From the NCBI RefSeq assembly GCF_002093625.1, contig NZ_MRWD01000017.1, positions 1 through 64,000 on the forward strand: a stretch of 64,000 nt of DNA, in the 5' to 3' direction. Below are positions 1-9,618 of this stretch, in pieces. The notes under the pieces are model-generated. The model was not told where the DNA came from. It saw only the letters and a program-made list of their open reading frames with translations, and did no database searches. Each line of letters begins with the position of its first letter. Position 1 is the first letter of the stretch. Source of the stretch: Rouxiella silvae. GTDB lineage: Bacteria > Pseudomonadota > Gammaproteobacteria > Enterobacterales > Enterobacteriaceae. The translations under genes were made by a program, and so were the position numbers.

Positions 1-548
1 TTGTTATATCGATAATCATTAACATATGTATAAACTGTTGTTTGCCATGCAGTCATCCATTTATCGTTGATCTGATAGGTTACATAACCATCCCATCGTT
101 GTTGTTGTGCTCTGGAATTATTACCGTTTAAATCTGTTGAATGAAACAGGTTATAATCGTAACGATAACGTATCCCTAGATTAAGGTCTTTTCTAACATC
201 ATATGACAGTTTAAGGTAGGGTCCCAAACGTGTGCCGGTCGAACTCCAGTGAAGCAAATGACCGGGCTTAAGAGATAGTTTATCTGTAAGGTGAATTGTA
301 TAATTTGTATCTATTTCATTATAGCTTAATCCAAAAGGCTCATTGCTGTTTTCATGAGTTTTGTTAAAACTATCTGTTTCTAGACTTGCAAACCATCCTG
401 ATTTCCAATTCTCGCTTAATTTTAAACGTGTTTCATAGGCATGACTACCACTGCGATAGCCACCGAATCCATTTAAAGTAAGAGCTTGGGATTTGAAAGA
501 GAGTAGTGTAGCTAAGACAACGGAAAATAATAAAAACATTTTTTTCAT
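1..548 (-). CDS. KdgM/NanC-family outer-membrane porin, partial (3' end outside window)
   Basis: Reading leftward from an ATG at 548, the frame is open to the window edge (182 codons). It starts with a signal peptide (MKKMFLLFSVVLATLLS, then an SQA-type cleavage region). The mature part has the features of monomeric 12-strand KdgM/NanC porins: alternating aromatic strands, an early LNGFGGYRSGSHAYETR segment, GIRYRYDYN, and RWDGYVTYQIN. These porins pass acidic oligosaccharides such as oligogalacturonides across the outer membrane. The C-terminus lies outside the window, so completeness cannot be judged. The gene lies in accessory DNA left of argU. The family call is firm; the substrate (pectin oligomers or another acidic sugar) is inferred. 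Confidence 0.8.
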   Translation of the reverse strand, partial: MKKMFLLFSVVLATLLSFKSQALTLNGFGGYRSGSHAYETRLKLSENWKSGWFASLETDSFNKTHENSNEPFGLSYNEIDTNYTIHLTDKLSLKPGHLLHWSSTGTRLGPYLKLSYDVRKDLNLGIRYRYDYNLFHSTDLNGNNSRAQQQRWDGYVTYQINDKWMTAWQTTVYTYVNDYRYN

Positions 549-1390
549 TATGAGGCGCTCTTTTTTTATTTTGTACGATGTGTGTGATTATTTTTTAATT
601 TTTTTACTTCTATATTTCAAAGTTGAGTGAATCATTAATCTTTTAAGTACGCGTCAAGACATGCTTGAACATAAAATCAAGCATGTTATTGATAACTATC
701 CACAGAGGAAAAAATACTTCGGAGTTTAAATCCCAATGTGTTTTGTAAATGAAGTTTAACTCCATTGAGTGTGATTTAATACAAAAAAAAAGTCAATACC
801 TTTTGTTAAAATTTATTTTATATATGAGGTAAAATTAATTTAGTTTCAAATTCAATGTAAAATCCTTTAATTTCAATGAATTAGTGGTGGCGCTATTTAA
901 TTGATCAAATCGAACTTAAATAAAAAATCTGCTTGCATCACTCTTTTCAGGCAAACCGATTACCTCTAGGCATGCACGGTCTCATTCTATTATTCAATAC
1001 AAAAATCATGGCTATATTTTAAGGGATGCTGGATATGAAAAAGGGCAATATCGCGTATTCGTGCACCGTTAGATGCCATAGACGTGAGGGGTGGCAACGC
1101 GATGTCATTAACGAAGCCGGCATGTGGGGGATTTGATTTAGAAGGGAGGAAAGACTGCAATTGGAGCTCAACGCAGCAGGATGCATTATCTTTTGGGAGT
1201 CAGCCGAGAGCGAGGCTTTGTATCTTGAAGGTGGCATAGTCTTTGGGCTCAGCAGTATGTGAGCTGATGTCCGCTTCACGCCCTGAGACATTCGACAAGT
1301 TTTTTATGGCTTCAGTAAGGGCGAGTGTCGCTCAAAGCTGCCTGACAACGTGGTCAAGCCCTACCACAGCTCAGAGGTACAAAAAATCAC
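549..1390. other. Gene-poor AT-rich stretch upstream of the porin
   Basis: No convincing coding region is seen on either strand. A 10-bp inverted repeat (ACATGCTTGA at 659-668 with TCAAGCATGT at 677-686) could be a regulator site or hairpin in the porin's upstream region. The higher-GC part at about 1020-1390 has only short frames broken by stops. A 90-codon minus-strand frame there shows no family resemblance. It ends at a Tn3-type terminal repeat, so it may be the internal part of a decayed element. Confidence 0.5.
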
Positions 1391-1428
1391 CTTAACGTAC
1401 AATAATTTTCGATATCCAAACTGACCCC
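1391..1428 (-). repeat. Solitary 38-bp Tn3-family-type terminal inverted repeat
   Basis: Read on the minus strand from 1428 it begins GGGGTCAGTTTGGATATC and ends ACGTTAAG. That is the 38-bp length, GGGG outer end and ACGNTAAG inner end typical of Tn3-family elements. It matches both ends of the miniature element at 46686-46999 with three differences each. The outer end faces right, so the element lay to the left. No partner end is visible in 1-1390; it is either left of the window or deleted. Confidence 0.75.
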
Positions 1429-1438
1429 TAGTACAGCG

Positions 1439-1684
1439 TTAAAATTGCTTTAAGAGATTAAGCTTGTCTATAAAATCCATCACCTCACCAATTCGATATC
1501 CTCTGGAATTTTTGATAGGCAATATAAGACCTCGAAATTTTCTTCCCGTTTTTTCTGCATGAAAGATCTCAGCCGCTTTTACTTTGAGCATTTTTGCCAA
1601 TGTTTTCTCGTTGACTCTTAGGTTCGGGGTTCTTGTCATCGATTTACTCGTTGATTTTTCAATGGTTATAGTTTTATATACCAT
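1439..1684 (-). CDS. Hypothetical 81-aa protein
   Basis: The short frame is lysine-rich at the N-terminus and then predicts two or three helices (NEKTLAKMLKVKAAEIFHAEK) followed by a basic strand region. The pattern would suit a small DNA-binding or phage/island regulator, but I do not recognise a family. The ribosome-binding site upstream of 1684 is weak, and an internal Met (residue 16) is an equally good start. It lies between a Tn3-type repeat and a decayed integrase, so it is probably island debris or cargo. Confidence 0.35.
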   Translation of the reverse strand: MVYKTITIEKSTSKSMTRTPNLRVNEKTLAKMLKVKAAEIFHAEKTGRKFRGLILPIKNSRGYRIGEVMDFIDKLNLLKQF

Positions 1685-1797
1685 TTTTTTGTTTATTTGA
1701 AAGTGAAAAACAATACTTTACTTGGCAAAGAAATTTCTTAAATAGATCAGCAAATCAATTGGATGCGAATATCCACAGTACTACTGAAAGCGCTCTG

Positions 1798-1830
1798 GGG
1801 TTCCCCCTCCAGCTCCACAAAATTAGATAG
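1798..1830 (+). other. tmRNA-3'-end-like fragment (possible old attachment sequence)
   Basis: The bases around 1800-1825 (TTCCCCCTCCAGCTCCAC) resemble the conserved 3' end of ssrA/tmRNA, the usual target of some P4-type integrases. There is no acceptor-stem partner or CCA, so it is not a functional RNA. It could be a relict attachment site carried by the island, or chance. Confidence 0.15.
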
Positions 1831-1883
1831 GACAATGACCGAACAGACTCAAACAAACCTGCAAGTTATCAGCGCGGTAAGAA

Positions 1884-2120
1884 CTACACTCTGACACCAT
1901 CGAGACAGAAATGGATACGCAAAAAATACGTAGCTCCTTTAAAGGAAAAAAAACTGCTACCCAACGCTAGCATCTTTTGCTTACCGTCAAAGCGGTACTG
2001 CAAACGCCAGTATTTAGATCCATTGGGGTGAACCATTAAATGCATGCCTTCGCCATCGGTAAGTTTGTAAGGCTTATCCGTGGGCTTTGCACTTCTTACC
2101 TTCACATCGGTTAATGCCAT
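1884..2120 (-). pseudogene. Truncated P4-type tyrosine integrase (N-terminal DUF4102 arm-binding domain only)
   Basis: Residues 1 to about 54 are the N-terminal domain of P4-like integrases (MALTDVKVRSAKPTDKPYKL, DGEGMHLMVHPNGSKYWRLQYR, KQKMLALG). After that the sequence departs from the family (FFSFKGATYFLRI) and stops at residue 78; intact members have about 400 residues. The core-binding and catalytic domains are missing. The start faces the 3' end of the adjacent tRNA-Arg 196 bases away, the usual layout of an integrase beside its tRNA target. E. coli carries an integrase (DLP12) beside argU in the same way. It is a relic and no longer functional. Confidence 0.8.
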
Positions 2121-2278
2121 TAGAGGCCCTCCGTTGCTGGCTGTTGGTACAAGATTTCATTGAACGAGGATATACCATCACATATACCAACAGATACTAC
2201 TTGATGCAGGTAGATGTAGGTAGACTCTGAGAGAATTTCGACGCGCTAAAATCAGCCAAATCACTGAATTTCAGGCAT

Positions 2279-2302
2279 AAAAAAAGACGTCAGTTGACGT
2301 CT
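2279..2302 (-). terminator. Rho-independent terminator of the tRNA-Arg transcript
   Basis: On the minus strand, just after the CCA end, AGACGTC (2302-2296) pairs with GACGTCT (2291-2285) around a 4-base loop and is followed by a run of seven or more T residues. Confidence 0.8.
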
Positions 2303-2315
2303 GTTTACTTCGAAA

Positions 2316-2392
2316 TGGTACGCCCTACAGGGCTCGAACCTGTGACCTACGGCTTAGAAGGCCGTTGCTCTATCCAACTGAGCTAAGGGCGC
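2316..2392 (-). tRNA. argU: tRNA-Arg, anticodon UCU
   Basis: Read on the minus strand it forms a full cloverleaf with an encoded CCA (2318-2316). The acceptor is GCGCCCT with AGGGCGT, including one G-U pair. The D stem is GCTC/GAGC. The anticodon stem ACGGC/GCCGT encloses CTTCTAA, giving anticodon TCT, which reads the rare codons AGA and AGG. The T stem is ACAGG/CCTGT around TTCGAGC. The E. coli counterpart argU is likewise near folD and is an integration hotspot. Confidence 0.97.
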
Positions 2393-2426
2393 ATTAGACT
2401 GCTAAAAGGCAGTACAGCGGACTCGG

Positions 2427-2454
2427 ATTATACGGGCCGCCAGTGTCGAGTCAA
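2427..2454 (-). promoter_or_regulatory. Promoter of tRNA-Arg
   Basis: Minus-strand -35 TTGACT (2454-2449), a 16-base spacer and -10 TATAAT (2432-2427), followed by a G+C-rich discriminator. This is typical of stringently controlled stable-RNA promoters. Confidence 0.8.
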
Positions 2455-2596
2455 TGGCTTTCGCGCTTACTGCTTAATGCCTGAGCAATTTAGCCGTAAT
2501 TTATCTTAAAATGACCACCGAGCCGCCTGAAATTAAATAAATTTCAATATGAAGGCGCTCAGCGTCGTGAATTTTCGCTTACTGATTATTGGTTAC

Positions 2597-3505
2597 TTAA
2601 TTGCTTTCAAATGCACCACGGATAATCTCGGCCGAGGCGCGATAAGCTGCTGCTTCTTCAGTCGCCAGCACCGGTTGCAATCTTTTAACAACACCTTGGC
2701 CACCAATAATGGCAGGCTGCCCGATATATACCTGCTGGGTTTCGTCCCAGGCGGCAATCGGATAAACGCTTTGCGCGTCTGATAATACGGCATCGACTAA
2801 CTGAGCGGTTGCCGTTGCGATGCCAAAACTGGTCCAGCCCTTGCCCTGTAATATTGCCCAGCCACCGCCGCGCACCGAAGATTCAAGTGCCTGCCAATCC
2901 GCCTGACTTTCACCCGCTAATTGACTCACCGGGCAACCGCCAACGTTGACCGTACTCCAGGCAACAAACTGCGATTCGCCGTGTTCGCCCATCACGTAGC
3001 CGTTAACGCTCTTAGGGTCCAGGTTGAAGAACTCCCCCACCACGCGCTTCATACGTGCGGTGTCTAACGAAGTACCCGTGCCAAAAACCTGCGCATGCGG
3101 CAGTCCGCTAACTTTCTGAATAACTTGGGTAATGACATCACACGGATTGGTGATATTGATAATTACACCGTTAAATCCGCTGGCCATGATTTTTGGCGTC
3201 ACGTCGCTTACCACTGCACGTGTTTCGGCCAGCTCTTCCAGACGGTCTTCACGCAGCAGAGTTTTGGGCCCAATCGCCATCACCACCACGTCTGCATCTG
3301 CAAGCGCGGCATAATTATTGGCGATCACTGCGGTACGGGAAGAGGAAAATGATGCCATGTCCTGTAATTCGAGTGCCTGGCTGGTGGCTTTACTTTCATT
3401 TTCATCGATCAGAACCAGTACGTCGCACAGGCCCTGCGTGACCAGTGAAAATGCGGTATCTGCACCCACGTGGCCTGCGCCGATAATGCCCACTTTACGT
3501 GTCAT
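2597..3505 (-). CDS. L-lactate / L-2-hydroxyacid dehydrogenase (LDH/MDH superfamily)
   Basis: 302 aa, cytoplasmic NAD-dependent oxidoreductase. The N-terminal Rossmann motif is GAGHVGA (9-15), with the acidic ribose-binding residue in the VLIDEN strand. ITNPCDV, the SLDTARMKRVV helix and the GEHGES catalytic-histidine motif are all present. The specificity loop (AIGPKTLLREDR) is neither the classical malate (RKPGM) nor the classical lactate (RQQEGE) loop. L-2-hydroxyisocaproate-type dehydrogenase is therefore as likely as lactate. The start has a good AAGGA site. The gene stands alone, divergent from folD, and has no counterpart at this position in E. coli. Confidence 0.8.
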   Translation of the reverse strand: MTRKVGIIGAGHVGADTAFSLVTQGLCDVLVLIDENESKATSQALELQDMASFSSSRTAVIANNYAALADADVVVMAIGPKTLLREDRLEELAETRAVVSDVTPKIMASGFNGVIINITNPCDVITQVIQKVSGLPHAQVFGTGTSLDTARMKRVVGEFFNLDPKSVNGYVMGEHGESQFVAWSTVNVGGCPVSQLAGESQADWQALESSVRGGGWAILQGKGWTSFGIATATAQLVDAVLSDAQSVYPIAAWDETQQVYIGQPAIIGGQGVVKRLQPVLATEEAAAYRASAEIIRGAFESN

Positions 3506-3731
3506 GACTGTGTTTCCTTATTTACTCTGTGAAATATCGGACTCAACTACATTCGTTATAAAATGATTAACTCACCGGTCTGTCACGCATTTTTAGGGTT
3601 TAGTGTTAAAAAAACCAGCGACCTGACTATTATCTGTTCAGCTTATTGCCATTCAACGCCTGACAGCAGCCGCATGTTCTGACAAAATAGGCGCATCCCC
3701 CGCATTTTTTAAAAGATGGATTTCTCCCCAG

Positions 3732-4598
3732 ATGGCAGCAAAGATTATTGACGGTAAAACGATTGCGCAGCAGGTCAGAAGCGAAGTCGGTGAAAAAGTA
3801 AAGCAACGCCTCGCGCAGGGTAAACGCGCCCCTGGACTGGCCGTCGTGCTGGTCGGCGAAAATCCGGCATCACAAATATATGTTGCCAGCAAACGCAAAG
3901 CCTGTGATGAGGTTGGTTTCCTTTCCCGTTCATACGACTTGCCTGCGACCACCACTGAAGTTGAACTGCTGGCGCTGATCGACCAACTGAATAACGACGA
4001 CGCAATCGATGGAATTCTGGTGCAACTTCCCTTGCCCGCGGGTATTGATAACGTAAAAGTACTCGAAAATATTCATCCGGACAAAGACGTAGACGGTTTT
4101 CATCCTTATAACGTCGGGCGTCTATGCCAACGTGCACCAAAGCTGCGCCCTTGCACACCGCGCGGCATTGTGACGTTGCTTGAGCGTTATAATATTGACA
4201 CCTTTGGCCTGAATGCTGTGGTCATTGGCGCATCAAACATTGTAGGTCGTCCAATGAGTATGGAGCTGCTGCTGGCAGGTTGCACCACGACCGTCACGCA
4301 CCGTTTCACGAAAAATCTGCGACACCACGTCGAGAATGCTGATTTGGTGGTGGTCGCGGTCGGTAAGCCGGGCTTTATTCCAGGAGAATGGATCAAACCG
4401 GGTGCTATCGTGATTGATGTCGGTATTAACCGTCTGGAAAGTGGTAAAGTAGTCGGCGATGTGGAATTTGAAGCGGCCTCCGAGCGCGCATCTTTCATTA
4501 CGCCGGTTCCAGGTGGCGTTGGTCCTATGACTGTTGCTACACTTATTCAAAATACCTTGCAGGCTTGCGAGGAATATCACGACGTGAATACTCACTAA
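3732..4598 (+). CDS. folD: Methylenetetrahydrofolate dehydrogenase / methenyltetrahydrofolate cyclohydrolase
   Basis: 288 aa, the normal length for bifunctional FolD, which interconverts 5,10-methylene-, methenyl- and 10-formyl-tetrahydrofolate for purine and formyl-Met synthesis. The catalytic lysine segment [13 protein letters not shown], the GILVQLPLP signature, the D-K-D-V-D-G-F-H substrate segment, the NADP-binding GASNIVGRP and the C-terminal PGGVGPMT signature are all visible. It is divergent from the 2-hydroxyacid dehydrogenase, and ybcJ follows at once, as in E. coli. Confidence 0.97.
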   Translation: MAAKIIDGKTIAQQVRSEVGEKVKQRLAQGKRAPGLAVVLVGENPASQIYVASKRKACDEVGFLSRSYDLPATTTEVELLALIDQLNNDDAIDGILVQLPLPAGIDNVKVLENIHPDKDVDGFHPYNVGRLCQRAPKLRPCTPRGIVTLLERYNIDTFGLNAVVIGASNIVGRPMSMELLLAGCTTTVTHRFTKNLRHHVENADLVVVAVGKPGFIPGEWIKPGAIVIDVGINRLESGKVVGDVEFEAASERASFITPVPGGVGPMTVATLIQNTLQACEEYHDVNTH

Positions 4599-4609
4599 GA
4601 CAGGATGGC

Positions 4610-4828
4610 ATGGAAACTTTTTTTCTCGAATCTCACCCGCACGTTGAACTCTGCGACCTGCTCAAATTTATGGGCTGGTGCGAGAGCGGTGCAGCGGCTA
4701 AAGCGGTGATTGCCGAAGGTCAGGTTAAGGTTAACGGGAAGGTCGAAACCCGCAAGCGTTGCAAAATTCTGGCCGATCAGCAGGTTGAATTCGCCAGCAG
4801 CAAAATGGTGGTTAAAGCCTCCGCGTAA
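4610..4828 (+). CDS. ybcJ: S4-like RNA-binding protein YbcJ
   Basis: 72 aa and closely similar to E. coli YbcJ (HPHVELCDLLK, GQVKVNG, VETRKRCKI), a small S4-domain RNA-binding protein. The start at 4610 is preferred over a longer frame from 4565 because homology begins at METFF and an AGGA lies just upstream. It follows folD after 11 bases, probably in the same transcript, and ends at a shared bidirectional terminator. Confidence 0.92.
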   Translation: METFFLESHPHVELCDLLKFMGWCESGAAAKAVIAEGQVKVNGKVETRKRCKILADQQVEFASSKMVVKASA

Positions 4829-4846
4829 TCAGCTCAGTTGATAACG

Positions 4847-4885
4847 CAAAAAAACGGCGGTTAAGTCATTAACCGCCGTTTTTTT
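4847..4885. terminator. Bidirectional terminator between ybcJ and cysS
   Basis: A 12-bp perfect stem (AACGGCGGTTAA at 4853-4864 with its complement at 4869-4880) has A-tracts on the left and T-tracts on the right. It can therefore stop transcription from both convergent genes. Confidence 0.92.
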
Positions 4886-4916
4886 ATTGGGAAAACCGAA
4901 CTGTAAATCTGAAGAT

Positions 4917-6305
4917 TTATTTACGACGCCAAGTGGTGCCTGCTGCCCCATCTTCTAACACGATACCCATCTCGTTTAAACGGTCGCGAGCCTGGTCGGC
5001 CATGGCCCAGTTTTTACTGGCACGTGCGTCGTTGCGCTGCTTGATCAACGCTTCGATTTCAGCCACTTCGCCGTTGTCGTCAGCCTGCGCACCGGACTGC
5101 AGGAACTGCTCCGGATCCTGCGCCAACAGGCCTAACACACCCGCCAAACGACGTAATTCAGCCGCCAAGCCGTTGGCCGCAGCCGGATTTTCAGCCTTCA
5201 GGCGATTAATATCGCGCGCCATGTCAAACAGCACCGAGTAGGCTTCCGGCGTGTTGAAATCATCATCCATTGCGGCGCGAAAACGCGCTTCGAAGGCTTC
5301 GCCACCTGCGGGTTCAGCACTTGAATCGGTGCCACGCAGTGCAGTGTAGAGGCGCTCCATTGAAGTACGCGCCAGCTTCAGGTTCTCTTCGCTGTAGTTT
5401 AACTGACTGCGATAGTGACCCGACATCAGGAAATAGCGCACGCTTTCGGCGTCGTAGTATTTCAGTACGTCGCGGACGGTGAAAAAATTATCCAGTGATT
5501 TTGACATTTTTTCGCGATCGATCATTACCATACCCGAGTGCATCCAGGTATTAACGTAAGGACCATCGTGCGCACAGCTTGACTGGGCAATTTCATTTTC
5601 ATGGTGCGGGAACATCAGATCAGAGCCACCGCCGTGAATATCAAAATGCGACCCCAACTGTTTGCAGTTCATAGCCGAACACTCAATATGCCAACCTGGA
5701 CGACCGTTACCCCAAGGCGAATTCCAGCTTGGTTCGCCCTCTTTGGACATTTTCCACAGCACGAAATCCATCGGATTACGTTTTACATCAGCCACTTCAA
5801 CGCGCGCACCGGCCTGAAGTTGGTCGAGATCTTGACGAGACAGCAATCCGTATTCAGGATCGCTCTCCACCGAAAACATCACGTCACCGTTGATGGCGAC
5901 GTAGGCGTGATCGCGGTCGATCAAACGCTGGACGATCTCAATGATCTCGGGAATATGGTGAGTCGCGCGCGGCTCCAGATCCGGAGGCAGGATCCCTAAT
6001 GCGTCGAAATCAGCATGCATTTCAGCGATCATACGGTTGGTGAGATCGTTAAAACCTTCACCGTTATCGGCAGCACGTTTAATAATTTTATCGTCAATAT
6101 CGGTGATATTACGGACATATTTCAGCGCATAGCCGGAATAACGTAAATAGCGCGCCACCACGTCGAAAGAAACAAAAGTACGCCCATGTCCAATGTGACA
6201 GAGGTCGTAAACGGTAATCCCACACACGTACATGCCGATTTTTCCGGCATGAATTGGTTTAAATTCCTCTTTTTGGCGACTCAGGGTGTTAAAAATCTTC
6301 AGCAT
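4917..6305 (-). CDS. cysS: Cysteinyl-tRNA synthetase
   Basis: 462 aa, class I aminoacyl-tRNA synthetase charging tRNA-Cys. The zinc-site [10 protein letters not shown], the HIGH motif ([13 protein letters not shown]), [24 protein letters not shown] and KMSKS ([13 protein letters not shown]) all stand in the expected order. The C-terminal helical and anticodon-binding region is complete. It is divergent from ppiB, as in E. coli, and convergent with ybcJ. Confidence 0.97.
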   Translation of the reverse strand: MLKIFNTLSRQKEEFKPIHAGKIGMYVCGITVYDLCHIGHGRTFVSFDVVARYLRYSGYALKYVRNITDIDDKIIKRAADNGEGFNDLTNRMIAEMHADFDALGILPPDLEPRATHHIPEIIEIVQRLIDRDHAYVAINGDVMFSVESDPEYGLLSRQDLDQLQAGARVEVADVKRNPMDFVLWKMSKEGEPSWNSPWGNGRPGWHIECSAMNCKQLGSHFDIHGGGSDLMFPHHENEIAQSSCAHDGPYVNTWMHSGMVMIDREKMSKSLDNFFTVRDVLKYYDAESVRYFLMSGHYRSQLNYSEENLKLARTSMERLYTALRGTDSSAEPAGGEAFEARFRAAMDDDFNTPEAYSVLFDMARDINRLKAENPAAANGLAAELRRLAGVLGLLAQDPEQFLQSGAQADDNGEVAEIEALIKQRNDARASKNWAMADQARDRLNEMGIVLEDGAAGTTWRRK

Positions 6306-6437
6306 CGAGCTATTCCAATTGTGTTGTGGGTAATTATAGTGTGAATAAATGGCAAATAGTTACACGTATACCGGTCATAATATAACGAAAAGCACGCTGC
6401 TGAAACGTTATAAGCCGCGGCATATGCATATTGGCCA

Positions 6438-6467
6438 CTTAGTTATTGTTATAATATAACAACTAAG
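6438..6467. repeat. AT-rich palindrome in the cysS-ppiB intergenic region
   Basis: CTTAGTT (6438-6444) pairs with AACTAAG (6461-6467), and an inner GTTATA/TATAAC pair nests inside. It lies in the 304-base region between the divergent starts of cysS and ppiB and could be an operator or cruciform. No known site is recognised. Confidence 0.4.
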
Positions 6468-6533
6468 CCGTCAATTGTGTTCGTCATTCTGTCTTAAATT
6501 GCCCTCTTAAACACTAGGGGCTGACGGCTACTT

Positions 6534-6563
6534 TTGAGTTATGGTATAAGAAAAGGCTATAGT
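6534..6563 (+). promoter_or_regulatory. Putative ppiB promoter
   Basis: -35 TTGAGT (6534-6539), an 18-base spacer and -10 TATAGT (6558-6563), about 45 bases upstream of the ppiB start. Confidence 0.6.
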
Positions 6564-6609
6564 ACTGCCTCATCAATGAGTAAACACTTACAAAAGCAGG
6601 ATGATTATT

Positions 6610-7104
6610 ATGGTCACTTTTCACACCAATCACGGCGACATCGTTATCAACACCTTTGCTGACAAAGCGCCAGTCACCGTTGAAAACTTCCTGAACTATT
6701 GCCGTAAAGGTTTCTACGACAACACTATTTTCCACCGTGTAATTAACGGTTTCATGATCCAGGGCGGCGGTTTTGAGCCTGGCATGAACCAGAAAAACAC
6801 CGATGCACCTATCAAGAACGAAGCGAACAACGGTCTGAAAAACACCCGCGGCACGCTGGCAATGGCGCGTACCAATGATCCACATTCCGCCACCGCGCAG
6901 TTCTTCATCAACGTGACTGATAATGATTTCCTGAACTTCAGCGGTCAAAACGCTCAGGGTTGGGGCTACTGCGTATTTGCAGAAGTGACCGGCGGTTTGG
7001 ATGTTGTTGAAAAAATCAAATCAGTGAAAACGGGCCGCAGCGGCATGCACCAAGACGTACCAGTAGAAGACGTGATCATCAAAAGCGTTACCGTTAGCGA
7101 ATAA
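6610..7104 (+). CDS. ppiB: Peptidyl-prolyl cis-trans isomerase B (cyclophilin)
   Basis: 164 aa, the same length as E. coli PpiB, a cytoplasmic cyclophilin that catalyses X-Pro bond isomerisation. The signature [18 protein letters not shown] (catalytic Arg in HRV), [14 protein letters not shown], and WGYCVFAEV are present. Homology starts at MVTFHTNHG, so the start is 6610 rather than the frame's first Met at 6601. lpxH follows after 12 bases, suggesting a ppiB-lpxH transcript. Confidence 0.96.
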   Translation: MVTFHTNHGDIVINTFADKAPVTVENFLNYCRKGFYDNTIFHRVINGFMIQGGGFEPGMNQKNTDAPIKNEANNGLKNTRGTLAMARTNDPHSATAQFFINVTDNDFLNFSGQNAQGWGYCVFAEVTGGLDVVEKIKSVKTGRSGMHQDVPVEDVIIKSVTVSE

Positions 7105-7116
7105 CGTGACGCAGGA

Positions 7117-7839
7117 ATGACAACGTTTTTTATCGCAGATATCCATCTTTGCGCACAGGAACCGGCAATTACTGCCGGTTTTCTGCGTTTTTTACGCGAA
7201 GATGCGCCACAGGCGGAAGCGCTCTATATTCTGGGTGACTTGTTCGAAGCTTGGATCGGCGATGACGACCCCCAGCCGCTACACGCCGAAATCGCCCGCG
7301 CGCTCAATACATTGCATCAACAGGGCATTCCCTGCTTTTTTATTCACGGTAATCGAGACTTTTTGCTGGGCCGGCGTTTTGCCCGCGACAGCCTGATGAC
7401 GTTATTGCCGGAAAAGAAGGTACTTGAACTTTATGGACGTCGAGTGCTGATTTTACATGGCGATACCTTGTGCACTGACGACGTTGGCTATCAAAAGTTT
7501 CGCAAAAAAGTACATAACCCTCTTATCCAAAAACTTTTCCTCATGCTCCCGCTTAAGTGGCGACTACAGATTGCCGCCAAGATGCGTGCCGGAAGTAAGG
7601 CGTCAAACAGCCATAAAGATCTGACAATTATGGATGTTAACCAGCACGCGGTGGTGCAAGAAATGCAGAGACACGGCGTTGAATGGATGATCCACGGCCA
7701 TACTCACCGTCCAGCCATTCACAATGTTGAGCTCGGGGAAGCGCTAGGCCATCGTGCCGTGCTCGGAGCCTGGCACGAAGAAGGTTCTGTCGTGAAAGTG
7801 AGCGCCGATGGCGTAGAACTTATTACCTTCCCGTTTTAA
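7117..7839 (+). CDS. lpxH: UDP-2,3-diacylglucosamine diphosphatase
   Basis: 240 aa, the family's usual length. It hydrolyses UDP-2,3-diacylglucosamine to lipid X, the fourth step of lipid A synthesis, at the inner membrane face. The calcineurin-like metal motifs are clear: FIADIHLC (D8, H10), [23 protein letters not shown] and HGHTHRP. It sits between ppiB and purE as in E. coli. A short palindrome around 7849-7877 lies behind it but lacks a T-tract. Confidence 0.96.
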   Translation: MTTFFIADIHLCAQEPAITAGFLRFLREDAPQAEALYILGDLFEAWIGDDDPQPLHAEIARALNTLHQQGIPCFFIHGNRDFLLGRRFARDSLMTLLPEKKVLELYGRRVLILHGDTLCTDDVGYQKFRKKVHNPLIQKLFLMLPLKWRLQIAAKMRAGSKASNSHKDLTIMDVNQHAVVQEMQRHGVEWMIHGHTHRPAIHNVELGEALGHRAVLGAWHEEGSVVKVSADGVELITFPF

Positions 7840-7915
7840 CCTATACCAATAATCAAGGGATTTATTCCCCCTTGATTACACTAAGTGATTGCAGAATCTT
7901 CGCTAGATTACGGCG

Positions 7916-7931
7916 ACGCAACCGTTTTCCT
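7916..7931. promoter_or_regulatory. PurR operator of purEK
   Basis: ACGCAACCGTTTTCCT, 16 bp, about 100 bases before purE. It fits the PurR consensus ACGCAAACGTTTNCNT with one change. Known biology is hypoxanthine/guanine-dependent repression of purEK. Confidence 0.8.
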
Positions 7932-8033
7932 TGCGGTTTTGACGTGCTATTATTTGCGCCCTCTCGGTCAGGTAAACATTTTGTTTGTACCGCCACCTGA
8001 CAATGCTTGCACAATCACAGGAGCTTTACAGGC

Positions 8034-8543
8034 ATGACATCCAACGTTACCCCGGCAAAAATCGCTATCGTCATGGGGTCTAAAAGTGACTGGGCTACCA
8101 TGCAGTTCGCTGCAGACGTCCTCACAACGCTGAATATTCCTTTTCATGTCGAGGTAGTCTCCGCTCACCGCACGCCGGACAAATTGTTCAGCTTTGCCGA
8201 GCAGGCCTCTGAAAATGGGCTGGATGTGATCATCGCCGGTGCTGGTGGTGCTGCGCATCTGCCGGGCATGATCGCGGCAAAAACGCTGGTTCCTGTGCTA
8301 GGTGTGCCGGTACAAAGTGCAGCGCTGAGTGGCGTTGACAGTCTTTATTCCATCGTACAAATGCCGCGCGGTATTCCAGTCGGTACGCTGGCCATTGGTA
8401 AAGCGGGTGCGGCAAATGCGGCCCTTCTTGCCGCACAAATTTTGGCGCTGCACGACAGCCGCATTGCGGGTGCATTAGCCACCTGGCGCAAAGAACAAAC
8501 TGACGAAGTCCTGAATAATCCCGACCCACGGGAGGAAGCATGA
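8034..8543 (+). CDS. purE: N5-carboxyaminoimidazole ribonucleotide mutase
   Basis: 169 aa plus stop. It converts N5-CAIR to CAIR in purine synthesis. The phosphate-binding [30 protein letters not shown] and [11 protein letters not shown] motifs are intact. The start at 8034 (MTSNVTPAK), with AGGAG 12 bases upstream, agrees with family length; the longer frame from 8007 adds nothing conserved. A PurR box lies upstream. The stop overlaps the purK start (ATGA). Confidence 0.96.
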   Translation: MTSNVTPAKIAIVMGSKSDWATMQFAADVLTTLNIPFHVEVVSAHRTPDKLFSFAEQASENGLDVIIAGAGGAAHLPGMIAAKTLVPVLGVPVQSAALSGVDSLYSIVQMPRGIPVGTLAIGKAGAANAALLAAQILALHDSRIAGALATWRKEQTDEVLNNPDPREEA

Positions 8544-9604
8544 AGCCGGTATGCGTACTCGGAAACGGTCAGTTAGGCCGCATGCTGCGTCAGGCAGGTG
8601 AACCGTTAGGTATCGCCGTTTATCCGGTGGGTATCGACGCCGAACCTGAAGCCGTTCCTTTTCAAAATAGTGTGATCACCGCTGAAATTGAGCGCTGGCC
8701 AGAAACCGCGTTAACCCGTGAGTTGGCAAGCCACACGGGCTTTGTGAATCGTGATATTTTCCCACGCTTGGCCGACCGACTGACCCAAAAGCAGCTGCTC
8801 GACCAATTAGGTTTAGCTACCGCGCCGTGGCAGCTGCTGGGCGATGCCGCAGAATGGGCAGATATTTATGCCCACCTGGGCGAACTGGCGATTGTTAAAC
8901 GTCGCGTTGGCGGCTACGACGGCCGTGGACAGTGGCGTTTTCGTCAGGGTGAAGAAACGACGCTGCCAGATGACTGCTACGGTGAGTGCATCGTCGAGCG
9001 GGGCATTAATTTCTCTGGTGAAGTCTCACTGGTTGGCGCGCGCGGACACGATGGAAAAACAGTATTTTATCCATTGACCCACAACCTGCATCAGGACGGT
9101 ATTCTACGCACCAGCGTGGCCTTACCCACGCCGAATACCGCGCAACAGCAGCAGGCTGAGTCGATGCTGTCGGCCATTATGAACGAGCTAGAATATGTTG
9201 GCGTGATGGCGATGGAATGTTTTATTGTTCCTGAGGGTTTGTTGATTAACGAACTCGCTCCGCGTGTGCACAACAGCGGCCACTGGACGCAAAATGGTGC
9301 ATCCATCAGCCAGTTTGAACTGCACCTGCGAGCGATTCTCGCGCTGCCCTTGCCAACGCCGGTTGTCAGTACGCCATCGGTGATGGTGAATCTGATTGGA
9401 ACCGATGTGAACACCGCCTGGCTGAGTCAACCGCTGGTGCATCTGCACTGGTATGACAAAGAAGTGCGCACCGGACGCAAAGTTGGACACCTTAATCTCA
9501 ACGACGCGAGTCCTGTGCTACTCAAAGATAACCTACAGGCACTGGTTCCCCTCCTGCCGGCGGAATATACCAGTGCAATAGCTTGGGCTCTAGAGAAGCT
9601 TTAG
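8540..9604 (+). CDS. purK: N5-carboxyaminoimidazole ribonucleotide synthase
   Basis: 354 aa ATP-grasp enzyme making N5-CAIR from AIR, bicarbonate and ATP. The N-terminal [11 protein letters not shown] dinucleotide-like motif, the ATP-grasp lysine region ([16 protein letters not shown]) and the [14 protein letters not shown] metal/ATP motif are seen. It is translationally coupled to purE by an ATGA overlap; the two enzymes act in sequence. Confidence 0.96.
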   Translation: MKPVCVLGNGQLGRMLRQAGEPLGIAVYPVGIDAEPEAVPFQNSVITAEIERWPETALTRELASHTGFVNRDIFPRLADRLTQKQLLDQLGLATAPWQLLGDAAEWADIYAHLGELAIVKRRVGGYDGRGQWRFRQGEETTLPDDCYGECIVERGINFSGEVSLVGARGHDGKTVFYPLTHNLHQDGILRTSVALPTPNTAQQQQAESMLSAIMNELEYVGVMAMECFIVPEGLLINELAPRVHNSGHWTQNGASISQFELHLRAILALPLPTPVVSTPSVMVNLIGTDVNTAWLSQPLVHLHWYDKEVRTGRKVGHLNLNDASPVLLKDNLQALVPLLPAEYTSAIAWALEKL

Positions 9605-9618
9605 TCATATTCTGCCTC

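Noticed and set aside
1019-1291. A 90-codon minus-strand open frame
   Set aside because: Composition is low-quality and shows no recognisable domain, it lies in gene-poor DNA, and no good ribosome site is seen.
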